A stretch of 64,000 bases of DNA, taken from Bacteroidales bacterium UBA4116 (lineage in GTDB: Bacteria; Bacteroidota; Bacteroidia; Bacteroidales; Tannerellaceae). Within the stretch, counting starts at the first letter, position 1. Every line of letters starts with the position of its first letter. The translations under genes and the position numbers were made by a program. The stretch covers positions 1-64,000 of the forward strand of contig DFXE01000023.1 of the NCBI GenBank assembly GCA_002381645.1. The letters are read 5' to 3'. Shown in pieces: positions 27,778-36,245 of the stretch. Below the pieces are notes generated by a model that saw only the letters and a list, made by a program, of their open reading frames with translations, did no database searches and was not told the DNA's origin.

Positions 27778-27808
27778 ATTGAATTTTATCCGAAAGACGC
27801 TACATTTG
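27778..27808 (+). promoter_or_regulatory. Promoter of the transglutaminase-like lipoprotein gene
   Basis: ATTG (27778-27781), exactly 19 bp, then TACATTTG (27801-27808) fits the Bacteroidetes TTTG-N19-TAnnTTTG promoter with one mismatch in the -33. The ATG is 22 bp downstream. Confidence 0.7.
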
Positions 27809-27829
27809 TAACTTTATAAACGCAATACC

Positions 27830-30493
27830 ATGAGCAAAACACAATTAATAATAGGTTTAGTCCTTTTTCTGCTGGGATCGGCATGCAGTAACAATGGTCA
27901 TTTTATAACAGATAAGGAAGTGCGTAACCGGGTAGAGAATGATTTACGGCTAAAACAATCTTACCTCCCCAATGGAAACTTATTTACTATTTTTGATGAA
28001 CGGGTAAATATACGCGAAAAAGAGGCTCTTATGTTTCTTTACGCATATATGCCAATAGGTGATATAACCGATTATTCCGGGCCCTTTTACCTTGACAATG
28101 TGCGGGCATCGTTCCGGGCACGGCAGGAAATGCCTTGGGGTAAAGATATTCCGGAAGAAATCTTCCGGCATTTTGTTTTGCCGATCCGTGTAAATAACGA
28201 AAATCTGGATGAAAGCCGGATGATATTTTATGAAGAATTAAAGGACAGGGTAAAAGGTTTATCTCTGTATGATGCTGTGCTGGAAGTTAATCACTGGTGC
28301 CATGAGAAAGTAATTTATACTCCTTCCGATTCACGGACAAGCTCACCTCTCGCCTCTGTTAAAACAGCTTACGGACGATGTGGGGAGGAATCGGTTTTTA
28401 CGGTGGCAGCGCTTCGTTCGGTCGGCATACCCGCCCGGCAGGTGTATACTCCGCGTTGGGCGCATACTGACGACAACCATGCATGGGTGGAAGCATGGGT
28501 AGACGGGAAATGGTATTTCATGGGTGCGTGCGAACCCGAACCGGTGCTGAATTCAGGATGGTTTAATGGTCCGGCTTACCGCGGTATGCTTATGCATACC
28601 AAAGTGTTCGGAAAGTATAACGGCCCGGAGGAAATAATGGATGTTACCGAATGTTACACTGAAATAAATGTGATCAGCAATTATGCGCCAACAGCCCAAT
28701 GTGAAGTGACGGTAACTGATACGAAAGGAAATCCTGTTAAAGGAGCGCAGGTAGAATTCAAGCTCTATAATTATGCCGAATTTTATACGGTAGCGAATAA
28801 GCTGGCGGACAATGAAGGTAAGGCATTCCTTTCGGCAGGAAAAGGTGATATGTTAGTATGGGCCACAAAAGATGGTCGGTTTGGTTTCCGTAAAGTATCA
28901 TTCGGAAAAGACGGTCCGGTTACGATCGCACTGGATAAAACGCCCGGTGACCCAATTCGTTTACCATTGGATATTGTACCTCCTCCTGAAGGTACGATTA
29001 AAGTAGAAGTATCGAAAGGACAGGAAGAAGAAAATAAACGGCGCTTACTTGAAGAAGATGCTATCCGTAATTCGTATGTGGGCACTTTTTATACAGAGAA
29101 AAAAGCCGGTGCGTTAGCTCATGAACTACGTACGGATGCAGACGTTATTAACAAAATCATGATTAACAGCCGGGGAAACTGGATGGAAATAGAAGGTTTT
29201 TTGCGTTCGGTGCCGAAAGATAAGCTTTCCACCGCTTTGGCGTTACTTCATGTTATATCTGATAAAGATCTCCGTGATACGCCTTCCCATGTATTAACCG
29301 ATCATTTAATGAATACGGAGGATGCTGAAAACAAGCTGTTTAACGAATATGTATTGAATCCGCGGGTGGGAAATGAAATTTTGACGGCATACCGTCATTT
29401 CTTTCAAGAGACATTGCCTGTCGAACTTGCTTTTCATGCGAAGGAAAATCCGCAGGTACTGGTAGAATGGGTGAAAAATAATATCGCTATCCGGGATGAT
29501 TTAAATCCGCAGCGTATACCGGTTATGCCGATGGGGGTATGGAATGCACGGGTAGCCGATATGCATTCGCGCAATATATTCTTTGTATCCCTCGCGCGCA
29601 GTTTAGGTATTCCGTCGCGTATTGAACCGGTAGCAGGCAAAATCCAGTATGTTGACGGTAAGAATTGGGTGGATGTCGACTTTGATTCATCTCATCCCGT
29701 AACACTAAATAAGGGAAAGGTTGAAGCGTCTTATCAACCGATCAAAGCACTGAAAGATCCGAAGTATTACAGCCATTTTACGGTATCGAGGATAAACCCC
29801 GACGGTAAGTTGCAAACTCTTGATTTTGCAGCTGGATCGCATGTGGATATGGGTTTAGGGGATACCTGGAGCCGGTTGATGAAACAGCCGTTAGCGATGG
29901 ATGAAGGTCATTATTTACTGGTAACCGGAACCCGTATGGCTAAAGGGAATGTGCTGTCAAATATTACATCCTTTAATGTGGCAGCCGGCAAAACAAGCGG
30001 AATAGAGTTGGTTATGCGGGAAAACACCGACGATATACAAGTAATAGGAAGCATTGATGCCGAAGCAAAATTCAGGTTAGCGGACAACGGGCAGGAAGAG
30101 GTAAGCATCCTTTCAACAACGGGGCGCGGTTATTTTGTTGTAGCTATCCTTGGTACACGCCAGGAACCGACAAATCACGCACTACGTGATATTGCAGCTT
30201 TCACCGCCGACTTCGAGTCGTGGAACCGTAGTATGATATTATTGTTTAAAGATGAATCGGACTGGAAGAATTTTGACCCGGATGAATTCGGAATATTACC
30301 CAATACGATTACTTACGGCATTGATGAAAATAATAAGATAACCGATATGATTGTTTCCGCGATGGATTTACCGAACGGGAACACGTTGCCTGTTTTTGTA
30401 ATCGCGGATACTTTCGGACGGGTTGTATTTGTGTCGCAAGGGTATACAATTGGTTTGGGTGAACAAATGTTACGGGTGATACATAAACTATAA
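27830..30493 (+). CDS. Transglutaminase-like domain lipoprotein
   Basis: This is an 887-residue protein with a lipoprotein signal ('FLLGSAC', Cys ~20). A transglutaminase/protease-like core at ~residues 140-245 carries 'YGRCGEESVFTVAALRSVGIPARQVYT' pieces: catalytic Cys in 'GRCGEE' and His in 'NHAWVEAW'. The third position lies in 'FMGACEPEP', where Glu may stand in for the usual Asp. A carboxypeptidase-regulatory-like domain follows (~290-370, 'CEVTVTDTKGNPVKGAQVEF'). A second region (~530-690) repeats the 'MHSRNIFFVSLARSLGIPSRIEPV' pattern without the catalytic Cys. The C-terminus has redox-like motifs. Large lipoproteins of this form are common in Bacteroidales; probably a surface peptidase or cross-linking enzyme, substrate unknown. 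It has its own promoter. Confidence 0.75.
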   Translation: MSKTQLIIGLVLFLLGSACSNNGHFITDKEVRNRVENDLRLKQSYLPNGNLFTIFDERVNIREKEALMFLYAYMPIGDITDYSGPFYLDNVRASFRARQEMPWGKDIPEEIFRHFVLPIRVNNENLDESRMIFYEELKDRVKGLSLYDAVLEVNHWCHEKVIYTPSDSRTSSPLASVKTAYGRCGEESVFTVAALRSVGIPARQVYTPRWAHTDDNHAWVEAWVDGKWYFMGACEPEPVLNSGWFNGPAYRGMLMHTKVFGKYNGPEEIMDVTECYTEINVISNYAPTAQCEVTVTDTKGNPVKGAQVEFKLYNYAEFYTVANKLADNEGKAFLSAGKGDMLVWATKDGRFGFRKVSFGKDGPVTIALDKTPGDPIRLPLDIVPPPEGTIKVEVSKGQEEENKRRLLEEDAIRNSYVGTFYTEKKAGALAHELRTDADVINKIMINSRGNWMEIEGFLRSVPKDKLSTALALLHVISDKDLRDTPSHVLTDHLMNTEDAENKLFNEYVLNPRVGNEILTAYRHFFQETLPVELAFHAKENPQVLVEWVKNNIAIRDDLNPQRIPVMPMGVWNARVADMHSRNIFFVSLARSLGIPSRIEPVAGKIQYVDGKNWVDVDFDSSHPVTLNKGKVEASYQPIKALKDPKYYSHFTVSRINPDGKLQTLDFAAGSHVDMGLGDTWSRLMKQPLAMDEGHYLLVTGTRMAKGNVLSNITSFNVAAGKTSGIELVMRENTDDIQVIGSIDAEAKFRLADNGQEEVSILSTTGRGYFVVAILGTRQEPTNHALRDIAAFTADFESWNRSMILLFKDESDWKNFDPDEFGILPNTITYGIDENNKITDMIVSAMDLPNGNTLPVFVIADTFGRVVFVSQGYTIGLGEQMLRVIHKL

Positions 30494-30586
30494 TGGTCAT
30501 AGTTTTATATTTTAACAAATTAAGGCAAATAGCTTTCATTATTAAATATTATAGAGTAAACGAGTGGCCGATTATTATTATTTGAT

Positions 30587-30594
30587 TACTTTTG
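30587..30594 (+). promoter_or_regulatory. Putative -7 element for the Lrp-type regulator gene
   Basis: TACTTTTG fits TAnnTTTG, 46 bp before the ATG at 30641. No clear TTTG lies 19 bp upstream. Confidence 0.45.
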
Positions 30595-30640
30595 CCTTAT
30601 TTTATAAACAAAAAGGGAATTAACTTAATTTATAGATTTT

Positions 30641-31120
30641 ATGGCACATCACCAGTTGGATGCACTTGATGAAAAAATATTGAAGTTGATCATAAATAAT
30701 GCGCGCATGCCTTTTCTTGAAGTAGCAAGGGAGTGCAATGTTTCGGGAGCAGCCATCCATCAACGTATCCAGAAACTCACCAATTTAGGTGTTATTAAAG
30801 GATCGGAGTTTATTATTGATAATACAAAAGTTGGTTATGAAACATGTGCCTACATTGGATTATTCCTTAATTCTCCCGGTCAGTTCGGCGCTGTAACAGA
30901 GGCATTAAGAGAGATCCCTGAAGTAGTGGAATGTCATTATACAACCGGTCAGTATGACTTATTTATAAAGATATACGCGAAGAACAACCAACACTTATTG
31001 AATATCATTCATAAAAAACTACAGCCTTTAGGCTTAGCTCGTACCGAATCACTTATTTCTTTTAAAGAAGCTTTCAAAAAGCAGATACCGATCGATCTGG
31101 ATGATGAGGGAATAGATTAA
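30641..31120 (+). CDS. Lrp/AsnC-family transcriptional regulator
   Basis: This is a 159-residue feast/famine regulator. The N-terminal winged helix-turn-helix (~residues 6-55) shows 'LDALDEKILKLIINNARMPFLEVARE' in parts and 'VSGAAIHQRIQKLTNLGVIKG'. The C-terminal RAM ligand-binding domain (~70-145) contains 'VVECHYTTGQYDLFIKIYAKN', with the 'TG.YD' motif that binds amino acids in this family. These proteins form octamers and sense amino acids. It stands alone next to convergent asnS; a link to asparagine is only a guess from position. Confidence 0.9.
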   Translation: MAHHQLDALDEKILKLIINNARMPFLEVARECNVSGAAIHQRIQKLTNLGVIKGSEFIIDNTKVGYETCAYIGLFLNSPGQFGAVTEALREIPEVVECHYTTGQYDLFIKIYAKNNQHLLNIIHKKLQPLGLARTESLISFKEAFKKQIPIDLDDEGID

Positions 31121-31139
31121 AAAAAATAAAGATGAAAAG

Positions 31140-31183
31140 AAAAGGTGAAAGATAGGTTATGGCTAACACATCTTTCACCTTTT
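31140..31183. terminator. Bidirectional terminator between lrp-type gene and asnS
   Basis: A perfect 14-bp stem (31140-31153 with 31170-31183) is flanked by A-rich and T-rich sequence and serves both convergent genes. Confidence 0.85.
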
Positions 31184-31210
31184 GCTTTAATTTCGCGGGG
31201 GTTTCAATAC

Positions 31211-32617
31211 TTAAAACTCGCAGTTGTTAGGTGTACGCGGGAAAGGTATTACGTCACGGATATTTCCCATTCCTGTTACAAACAAAAGTAGTCGTTCAAA
31301 GCCTAAGCCGAATCCGGCATGCGGCGCTGTGCCAAAACGGCGGGTATCCAGATACCACCAGATATCTTTTGTGGGAACTCCCATTTCCCGCGCGTGGCTG
31401 GATAACTTTTCAAGGTCTTCTTCACGTTGCGAACCTCCAATAATCTCCCCGATCTTAGGGAATAATACATCCATGGCCCGTACAGTTTTGCCGTCGTCGT
31501 TCTGCTTCATGTAGAACGATTTGATTTCCTTGGGATAATCGGTTAATATTACCGGGCATTTAAAATGTTCTTCCACGAGGTAACGTTCGTGTTCGGAAGC
31601 CAGGTCTGCTCCCCAGAAGACAGGAAATTCAAATTTATGACCGTTAGCTACCGCTGTTTCCAGTATTTGTATTCCTTCGGTATAAGATAAGCGGATAAAG
31701 TTTTGCTTTAAAACAAAGTTCAACCGTTCGATAAGTCCTTCATCTACCATCTTATTCAGAAACTCAATGTCGTCCGCACAGTTGTCGAGCGCCCATTGTA
31801 TGCAGTATTTGATAAAATCTTCAGCCAGCTGCATGTTTTCTTCAATTTCATTGAAAGCGACTTCCGGTTCGATCATCCAGAATTCAGCCAGGTGACGGGG
31901 CGTGTTGGAATTCTCCGCCCTGAAAGTCGGTCCGAATGTATATATCGCTCCCAACGCCAGAGCCGCAAGTTCGCCTTCCAATTGTCCGGAAACAGTTAAA
32001 CTGGCCTGCTTTCCGAAGAAGTCGTTACTATAATCGATTGATCCGGTTTCATCTTTTTTTAAGTCGTACAGGTTCATTGTGGTTACCTGAAACATTTGTC
32101 CGGCGCCTTCACAATCCGACGCAGTGATGATGGGTGTATGAAAGTAAAAGAAACCTCTTTCGTGAAAAAAACTGTGAATGGCCATTGCCATGTGGTGCCG
32201 TATACGGAAAACGGCGCCAAATGTGTTGGTGCGCGGACGTAAATGGGCTATTTCACGAAGAAATTCCAGGGAATGGCCTTTCTTTTGCAAAGGGTAAGTA
32301 GCGGGGTCGGCTGTTCCGTATATCCGGATTTCTTTAGCCTGTATTTCTGCGTCCTGTCCTTTTCCCTGCGATTCCACCAATGTCCCGTTTACACTGATAC
32401 ACGCACCGGTGGTAATGGGTTTAAGATACTCTTCGCCTAATGCATCCACATCCACAACGATCTGAACATTATGTACTGTAGAACCGTCATTCAGCGCGAT
32501 AAAATTAACCTGCTTACTTCCTCTACGGGTACGGACCCATCCTTTCACATTAACGGTTGTGCCGAAAGCTTTGCTTTTAAGCACATCTACAATTTTAGTT
32601 CTTGTAATTGTTTCCAT
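31211..32617 (-). CDS. asnS: Asparaginyl-tRNA synthetase
   Basis: This 468-residue class II synthetase charges tRNA-Asn. An N-terminal OB-fold anticodon-binding domain (~residues 10-110, 'VNVKGWVRTRRGSKQVNFIALNDGS' in parts) precedes the catalytic core: motif 2 'FGPTFRAENSNTPRHLAEFWMIEPE' in parts, 'GEIIGGSQREEDLE', and motif 3 'GFGLGFERLLLFVTGMGNIRDVIPFPRT' in parts. The C-terminus 'PFPRTPNNCEF' is typical of AsnRS rather than AspRS. The length is normal. It is followed on the same strand (upstream in coordinate) by nothing else before the terminator. Confidence 0.96.
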   Translation of the reverse strand: METITRTKIVDVLKSKAFGTTVNVKGWVRTRRGSKQVNFIALNDGSTVHNVQIVVDVDALGEEYLKPITTGACISVNGTLVESQGKGQDAEIQAKEIRIYGTADPATYPLQKKGHSLEFLREIAHLRPRTNTFGAVFRIRHHMAMAIHSFFHERGFFYFHTPIITASDCEGAGQMFQVTTMNLYDLKKDETGSIDYSNDFFGKQASLTVSGQLEGELAALALGAIYTFGPTFRAENSNTPRHLAEFWMIEPEVAFNEIEENMQLAEDFIKYCIQWALDNCADDIEFLNKMVDEGLIERLNFVLKQNFIRLSYTEGIQILETAVANGHKFEFPVFWGADLASEHERYLVEEHFKCPVILTDYPKEIKSFYMKQNDDGKTVRAMDVLFPKIGEIIGGSQREEDLEKLSSHAREMGVPTKDIWWYLDTRRFGTAPHAGFGLGFERLLLFVTGMGNIRDVIPFPRTPNNCEF

Positions 32618-32727
32618 GTTAGTAAATTAATAAAAGCCTCTTCTAACCTCCCCATGTAAAGAGAGGTTAGAGAGACTGATAAGTTTATTTGTTTATATTT
32701 CTTCCTCTTGCGGAAAGCCGGAATATT

Positions 32728-34128
32728 TTATTCAAATGCTCCCATACGAAGCGCGTTCACTTCTCTTTCATTCAGATAACGCCATTTACCTTTCGGTAAA
32801 TTCTTTTTGGTCAATCCGGCAAAGTACACGCGGTCTAACTTCATTACGTGATAGCCCAGCGATTCAAAGATACGGCGTACAATACGGTTGCGTCCGGAAT
32901 GGATCTCAATACCCACCTGGCTTTTATCATCTTCGCTTGCATAGCTGATCGCATCTGCATGGATTTCTCCATCTTCAAGTTCAATGCCGTTTGCAATTTT
33001 TTCCATATCTTCAATGGCCACATTCTTATCCAACCATACATGATAGATCTTCTTTTTCTTAAAAGAAGGGTGTGTCAGTTTGGAGGCCAGATCACCGTCA
33101 TTGGTAAGAAGAAGCACACCCGTTGTGTTCCTGTCTAAACGGCCTACCGGATAAATGCGTTCCTGGCAGGCATTTCTTACCAGGTCCATTACCGTTTTAC
33201 GCTCCTGCGGGTCGTCGGAAGTAGTAACCGTATTCTTAGGTTTATTCAATACGATATAAACCTTGCTTTCGATCTGTACATGGCGATCGTTGAACAAAAC
33301 TTCATCCTGGCGGGTGATCTTTGTTCCCAACTCGGTAATCACCTGTCCATTCACTTTAACAGCGCCGGCCTGGATAAATTCGTCTGCCTCGCGGCGTGAG
33401 CACACACCCGCATTAGATAAAAATTTATTCAGACGGATCGGTTCGTTAGGGTCTGCTAATACCTCTTTGTATTTTAATTGTTTTTGAACATTGTATTTTG
33501 CGTTCGGATTATAATCGGATGTACGGCGTCTGGGTGGTTGTGGGCGTCTGTTGTTATTGTAGCCGCCTCCTCCTCCGCGGTTATTTCCGTAAGAAGGTCT
33601 GCCTCCTCCACGATTATCATACTGATTGGTACGCACATCTCCTACGCGGGGTCTTCTTTTCTTTACGCCTTCACCCGGCATTCCGTCTCCCGAAGGAGTA
33701 GCCGAATAAGCTCTTGCAGGTCTGTCGTCATACCCTCCCTGGCGCGGACGGTTGTACTGACGCTGATCATTACCATAAGAACGGTCATAATTGTTGTTTC
33801 CATATGACGGACGGTTATTTCCATACGATCTGTTGCCGTATCCCCCGTCACGGTTGGAATTGCCATAGCTACGGTTGCCTCCGTCACGATTGTCATAACG
33901 GGGACGGTTTTGTCCTCCATAGGAAGAACGGTTGTCACCATACGACCGGTTATATCCGCCGCGATCGTCCTGGCGGTTATAAGATCTCCGTTCATAGTTT
34001 CCATCAGGTCTGTCGTATCCCTGATTGTAAGGTCTTCTTTCACCTTCCTGGTCTGTGTTTTCCCTTTGGATACTTGGTATCACTTTTCTGGGGCGCGGTT
34101 GAGTTTCATCTCTTTCTTCTGTACTCAT
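32728..34128 (-). CDS. RluB/RsuA-type rRNA pseudouridine synthase with long disordered N-terminus
   Basis: This is a 466-residue protein whose catalytic half starts at ~residue 225. An S4 RNA-binding domain ('IRLNKFLSNAGVCSRREADEF', 'AGAVKVNGQ') precedes the pseudouridine synthase fold, with 'YPVGRLDRNTTGVLLLTNDG' holding the catalytic Asp (~331), 'YHVWLD', and 'SGRNRIVRRIFESLGY'. The family converts specific uridines in 23S rRNA (or 16S) to pseudouridine. The first ~215 residues are low-complexity, with repeats of NRSYG, NRPSYG and RDGG, which suggests an intrinsically disordered, RNA-binding or condensate-forming tail. This N-terminus is roughly as long as the enzyme itself. Two long overlapping reading frames in this stretch are products of the repeats. 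Confidence 0.88.
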   Translation of the reverse strand: MSTEERDETQPRPRKVIPSIQRENTDQEGERRPYNQGYDRPDGNYERRSYNRQDDRGGYNRSYGDNRSSYGGQNRPRYDNRDGGNRSYGNSNRDGGYGNRSYGNNRPSYGNNNYDRSYGNDQRQYNRPRQGGYDDRPARAYSATPSGDGMPGEGVKKRRPRVGDVRTNQYDNRGGGRPSYGNNRGGGGGYNNNRRPQPPRRRTSDYNPNAKYNVQKQLKYKEVLADPNEPIRLNKFLSNAGVCSRREADEFIQAGAVKVNGQVITELGTKITRQDEVLFNDRHVQIESKVYIVLNKPKNTVTTSDDPQERKTVMDLVRNACQERIYPVGRLDRNTTGVLLLTNDGDLASKLTHPSFKKKKIYHVWLDKNVAIEDMEKIANGIELEDGEIHADAISYASEDDKSQVGIEIHSGRNRIVRRIFESLGYHVMKLDRVYFAGLTKKNLPKGKWRYLNEREVNALRMGAFE

Positions 34129-34195
34129 TGTTGTAAATTAAATAAAAAATTAAAATAAATAATTTGTAACCTCCCGGTTACCGTTGTTATTAACA

Positions 34196-35539
34196 CTAAA
34201 TACCTGTATAATTCTGCGGCGTTATCGCCTTTAATTCCGTTTTTATTTTTTCATTTACTTCTAATTTATCGATAAAGTTACTAATAGATTCTTTTGATAT
34301 TTCCTCATTAGTACGAGTTAAAGCTTTCAGGGCCTCATACGGCTTTGGATAACCTTCACGTCTTAATATCGTTTGTATAGCTTCAGCTACCACAGCCCAG
34401 CACTGATCTAAATCATTATATAACGCTGTCTTATTTAATAACAGTTTTCCCAGTCCTTTTGTTAAACTTTTAAATGCAATTTCAATATGAGCTAACGGAA
34501 CACCAATATTCCTTAATACGGTAGAGTCTGTAAGATCCCTTTGCAGACGTGAAACGGGTAGCTTTATGGCAAGATGTTCTAATATAGCATTGGCCATTCC
34601 TAAATTTCCTTCTGCATTTTCGAAATCTATCGGGTTTACTTTATGAGGCATAGCGGAAGAGCCCACTTCACCGGGCTTTATTTTCTGCTTGAAATATTCC
34701 ATTGAAATGTACTGCCAGAAGTCGCGGTTCAAATCAATTAATATGGTATTAATGCGTTTTAGTCCGTCGAAGATGGCTGCCAGATTATCATAATTTGAAA
34801 TCTGCGTCGTAAATTCTTCCCGTGATAAACCTAATACATGATTAACGAAATTATTCCCGAAAGCTTTCCAGTCATATTGCGGATAAGCCACTTTGTGAGC
34901 ATTGAAATTACCGGTGGCTCCTCCGAACTTGGCAGAAACAGGAATCGATTTCAGTAATGACAATTGCTGTTCCAGCCGGTATACAAACACATTGACTTCT
35001 TTTCCCAACCGGGTAGGTGAGGCTGGTTGTCCGTGTGTCCTGGCTAACATAGGAATATCTTCCCATTCCCGGGCATATCTTTTCAATATTGCTATAATTT
35101 CATGAAGTCCGGGGTAGTACACATCGTTCAAAGCCTCTTTCAACGAAAGTGGCACAGATGTGTTATTGATATCCTGGGAGGTCAAACCAAAATGAATAAA
35201 TTCTTTATATTTTTGCAGCGATAACAGATCAAATTTCTCCTTAAGAAAATATTCGACAGCTTTAACATCATGGTTGGTTACACCCTCTATTTCTTTGATA
35301 CGTGAAGCATCGTCCAAAGAGAAGTTACTATATATAGACTTCAGCTGTTCCTTAATATCCTCTGTTATAACGGACTTCAACTGTGGAAGAAATTCCGCAA
35401 GAGAGATAAAATACTCAATCTCGACACGAACTCTATACCTGATCAGAGCGTATTCAGAGAAGTAAGGTGCTAGTTTTTCTGTTTTATTACCATACCTACC
35501 ATCAACGGGAGAAATGGCTGTTAGTGTCGACAACATCAT
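34196..35539 (-). CDS. purB: Adenylosuccinate lyase
   Basis: This 447-residue enzyme removes fumarate from SAICAR and from adenylosuccinate in purine synthesis. Family marks are the N-terminal 'LTAISPVDGRYGNK', 'TSQDINNT', 'ARTHGQPASPTRLGKE', 'GATGNFNAH', and the signature 'GSSAMPHKVNPIDFENAEG', whose serine loop is catalytic. The length and N-terminus match the E. coli-like PurB. The ATG at 35539 aligns with the usual start; 35536 would be an equal alternative. A TAACTTTG element (minus strand, 35567-35560) lies 20 bp upstream of the start as a likely -7 box. Confidence 0.96.
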   Translation of the reverse strand: MMLSTLTAISPVDGRYGNKTEKLAPYFSEYALIRYRVRVEIEYFISLAEFLPQLKSVITEDIKEQLKSIYSNFSLDDASRIKEIEGVTNHDVKAVEYFLKEKFDLLSLQKYKEFIHFGLTSQDINNTSVPLSLKEALNDVYYPGLHEIIAILKRYAREWEDIPMLARTHGQPASPTRLGKEVNVFVYRLEQQLSLLKSIPVSAKFGGATGNFNAHKVAYPQYDWKAFGNNFVNHVLGLSREEFTTQISNYDNLAAIFDGLKRINTILIDLNRDFWQYISMEYFKQKIKPGEVGSSAMPHKVNPIDFENAEGNLGMANAILEHLAIKLPVSRLQRDLTDSTVLRNIGVPLAHIEIAFKSLTKGLGKLLLNKTALYNDLDQCWAVVAEAIQTILRREGYPKPYEALKALTRTNEEISKESISNFIDKLEVNEKIKTELKAITPQNYTGI

Positions 35540-35915
35540 ATAATCTTATAATAGAGGTACAAAGTTAATGCTTTTATCGGAAATAAAAGAAAGTAAACAC
35601 ATAATATGACATGCAAAAGCTTATTTTTTCAAATAGGATCATTTATTGTAGCTGTTATCTTTATTAATTATTGTACGTTAATATTTTAAAGTGGAAGTCA
35701 TACTTCCACCAATAAGCTGTTTATCGCTAAAATGGTATGGGTAAAAGGAAAGGTGAGAGAGAAAGAAAGATGAGAAAAAGAAGTTGTGATGTAAGTCATT
35801 ATTTATCAGTGCTAATAAAAAATAATGAAAATATTTTTTCAAATAACATTTGGAGATAAAATAAAAAGCTATATCTTTGCATCGCTTTTGAGAGCAAAAG
35901 TAACAAATAAAATAA
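35540..35915. other. Intergenic region between purB and tRNA-Val
   Basis: This 376-bp stretch has no coding sequence that I can support. It holds the purB -7 box (35560-35567, minus), an 8-bp inverted repeat GTGGAAGT/ACTTCCAC with a 3-nt loop (35691-35709), a purine-rich run (~35740-35790), and the tRNA promoter (35849-35879). Confidence 0.6.
35849..35879 (+). promoter_or_regulatory. Promoter of tRNA-Val
   Basis: TTTG (35849-35852), exactly 19 bp, then TATCTTTG (35872-35879) is a full match to the Bacteroidetes consensus. The tRNA begins 37 bp downstream. Confidence 0.8.
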
Positions 35916-35990
35916 GGGCGTTTAGCTCAGCTGGTTCAGAGCATCTGCCTTACAAGCAGAGGGTCGGCGGTTCGAATCCGTCAACGCCCA
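35916..35990 (+). tRNA. tRNA-Val (anticodon TAC)
   Basis: A full 75-nt cloverleaf: acceptor GGGCGTT pairs with AACGCCC, the D arm is 'AGCTCAGCTGGTT...GAGC', the anticodon stem TCTGC/GCAGA encloses loop CTTACAA with TAC at 35951-35953, and the T arm contains GGTTCGAATCC. CCA is not encoded (ACCT follows). Its 3' end is the left boundary of the island. Confidence 0.97.
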
Positions 35991-36010
35991 CCTAAAAAAT
36001 CAAAGGCTTA
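35975..36010 (+). repeat. Left attachment-like repeat (tRNA 3' end)
   Basis: These 36 bases cover the T-arm 3' side, the acceptor 3' strand and the start of the terminator. They recur at 42503-42539 with one substitution (G to T in the acceptor) and one extra A. This is the arrangement left by site-specific integration at a tRNA 3' end. Confidence 0.8.
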
Positions 36011-36035
36011 CGAGAAATCGTGAGCCTTTTTTCTT
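36002..36035 (+). terminator. Terminator of tRNA-Val
   Basis: A 12-bp stem (36002-36013 with 36018-36029, one G-T pair) closes a GAAA tetraloop and is followed by a T run. A degraded version follows the second repeat copy at ~42531-42560. Confidence 0.85.
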
Positions 36036-36245
36036 TATAGGAATATACAATTTGCACACAACGTCGCTTTCTTGCAAAAAATTGATGGTACTCAATCGTT
36101 AAAAGGATTTCACGCTTCGATTGCCTAAAGCAACATGATTTCACTCTCACTAAGAAATATCATAAGACACTCGATTTATGCGGCATTACACATTAACAGC
36201 TGCTTTAAAATACTTTTACTCCATAATTAGACAAGAAGCATTATA

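Noticed and set aside
33478..34136. Long plus-strand and alternate minus-strand ORFs over the pseudouridine synthase N-terminus
   Set aside because: They arise from the repeat composition of the RNA-enzyme gene and have no start signals or family pattern.
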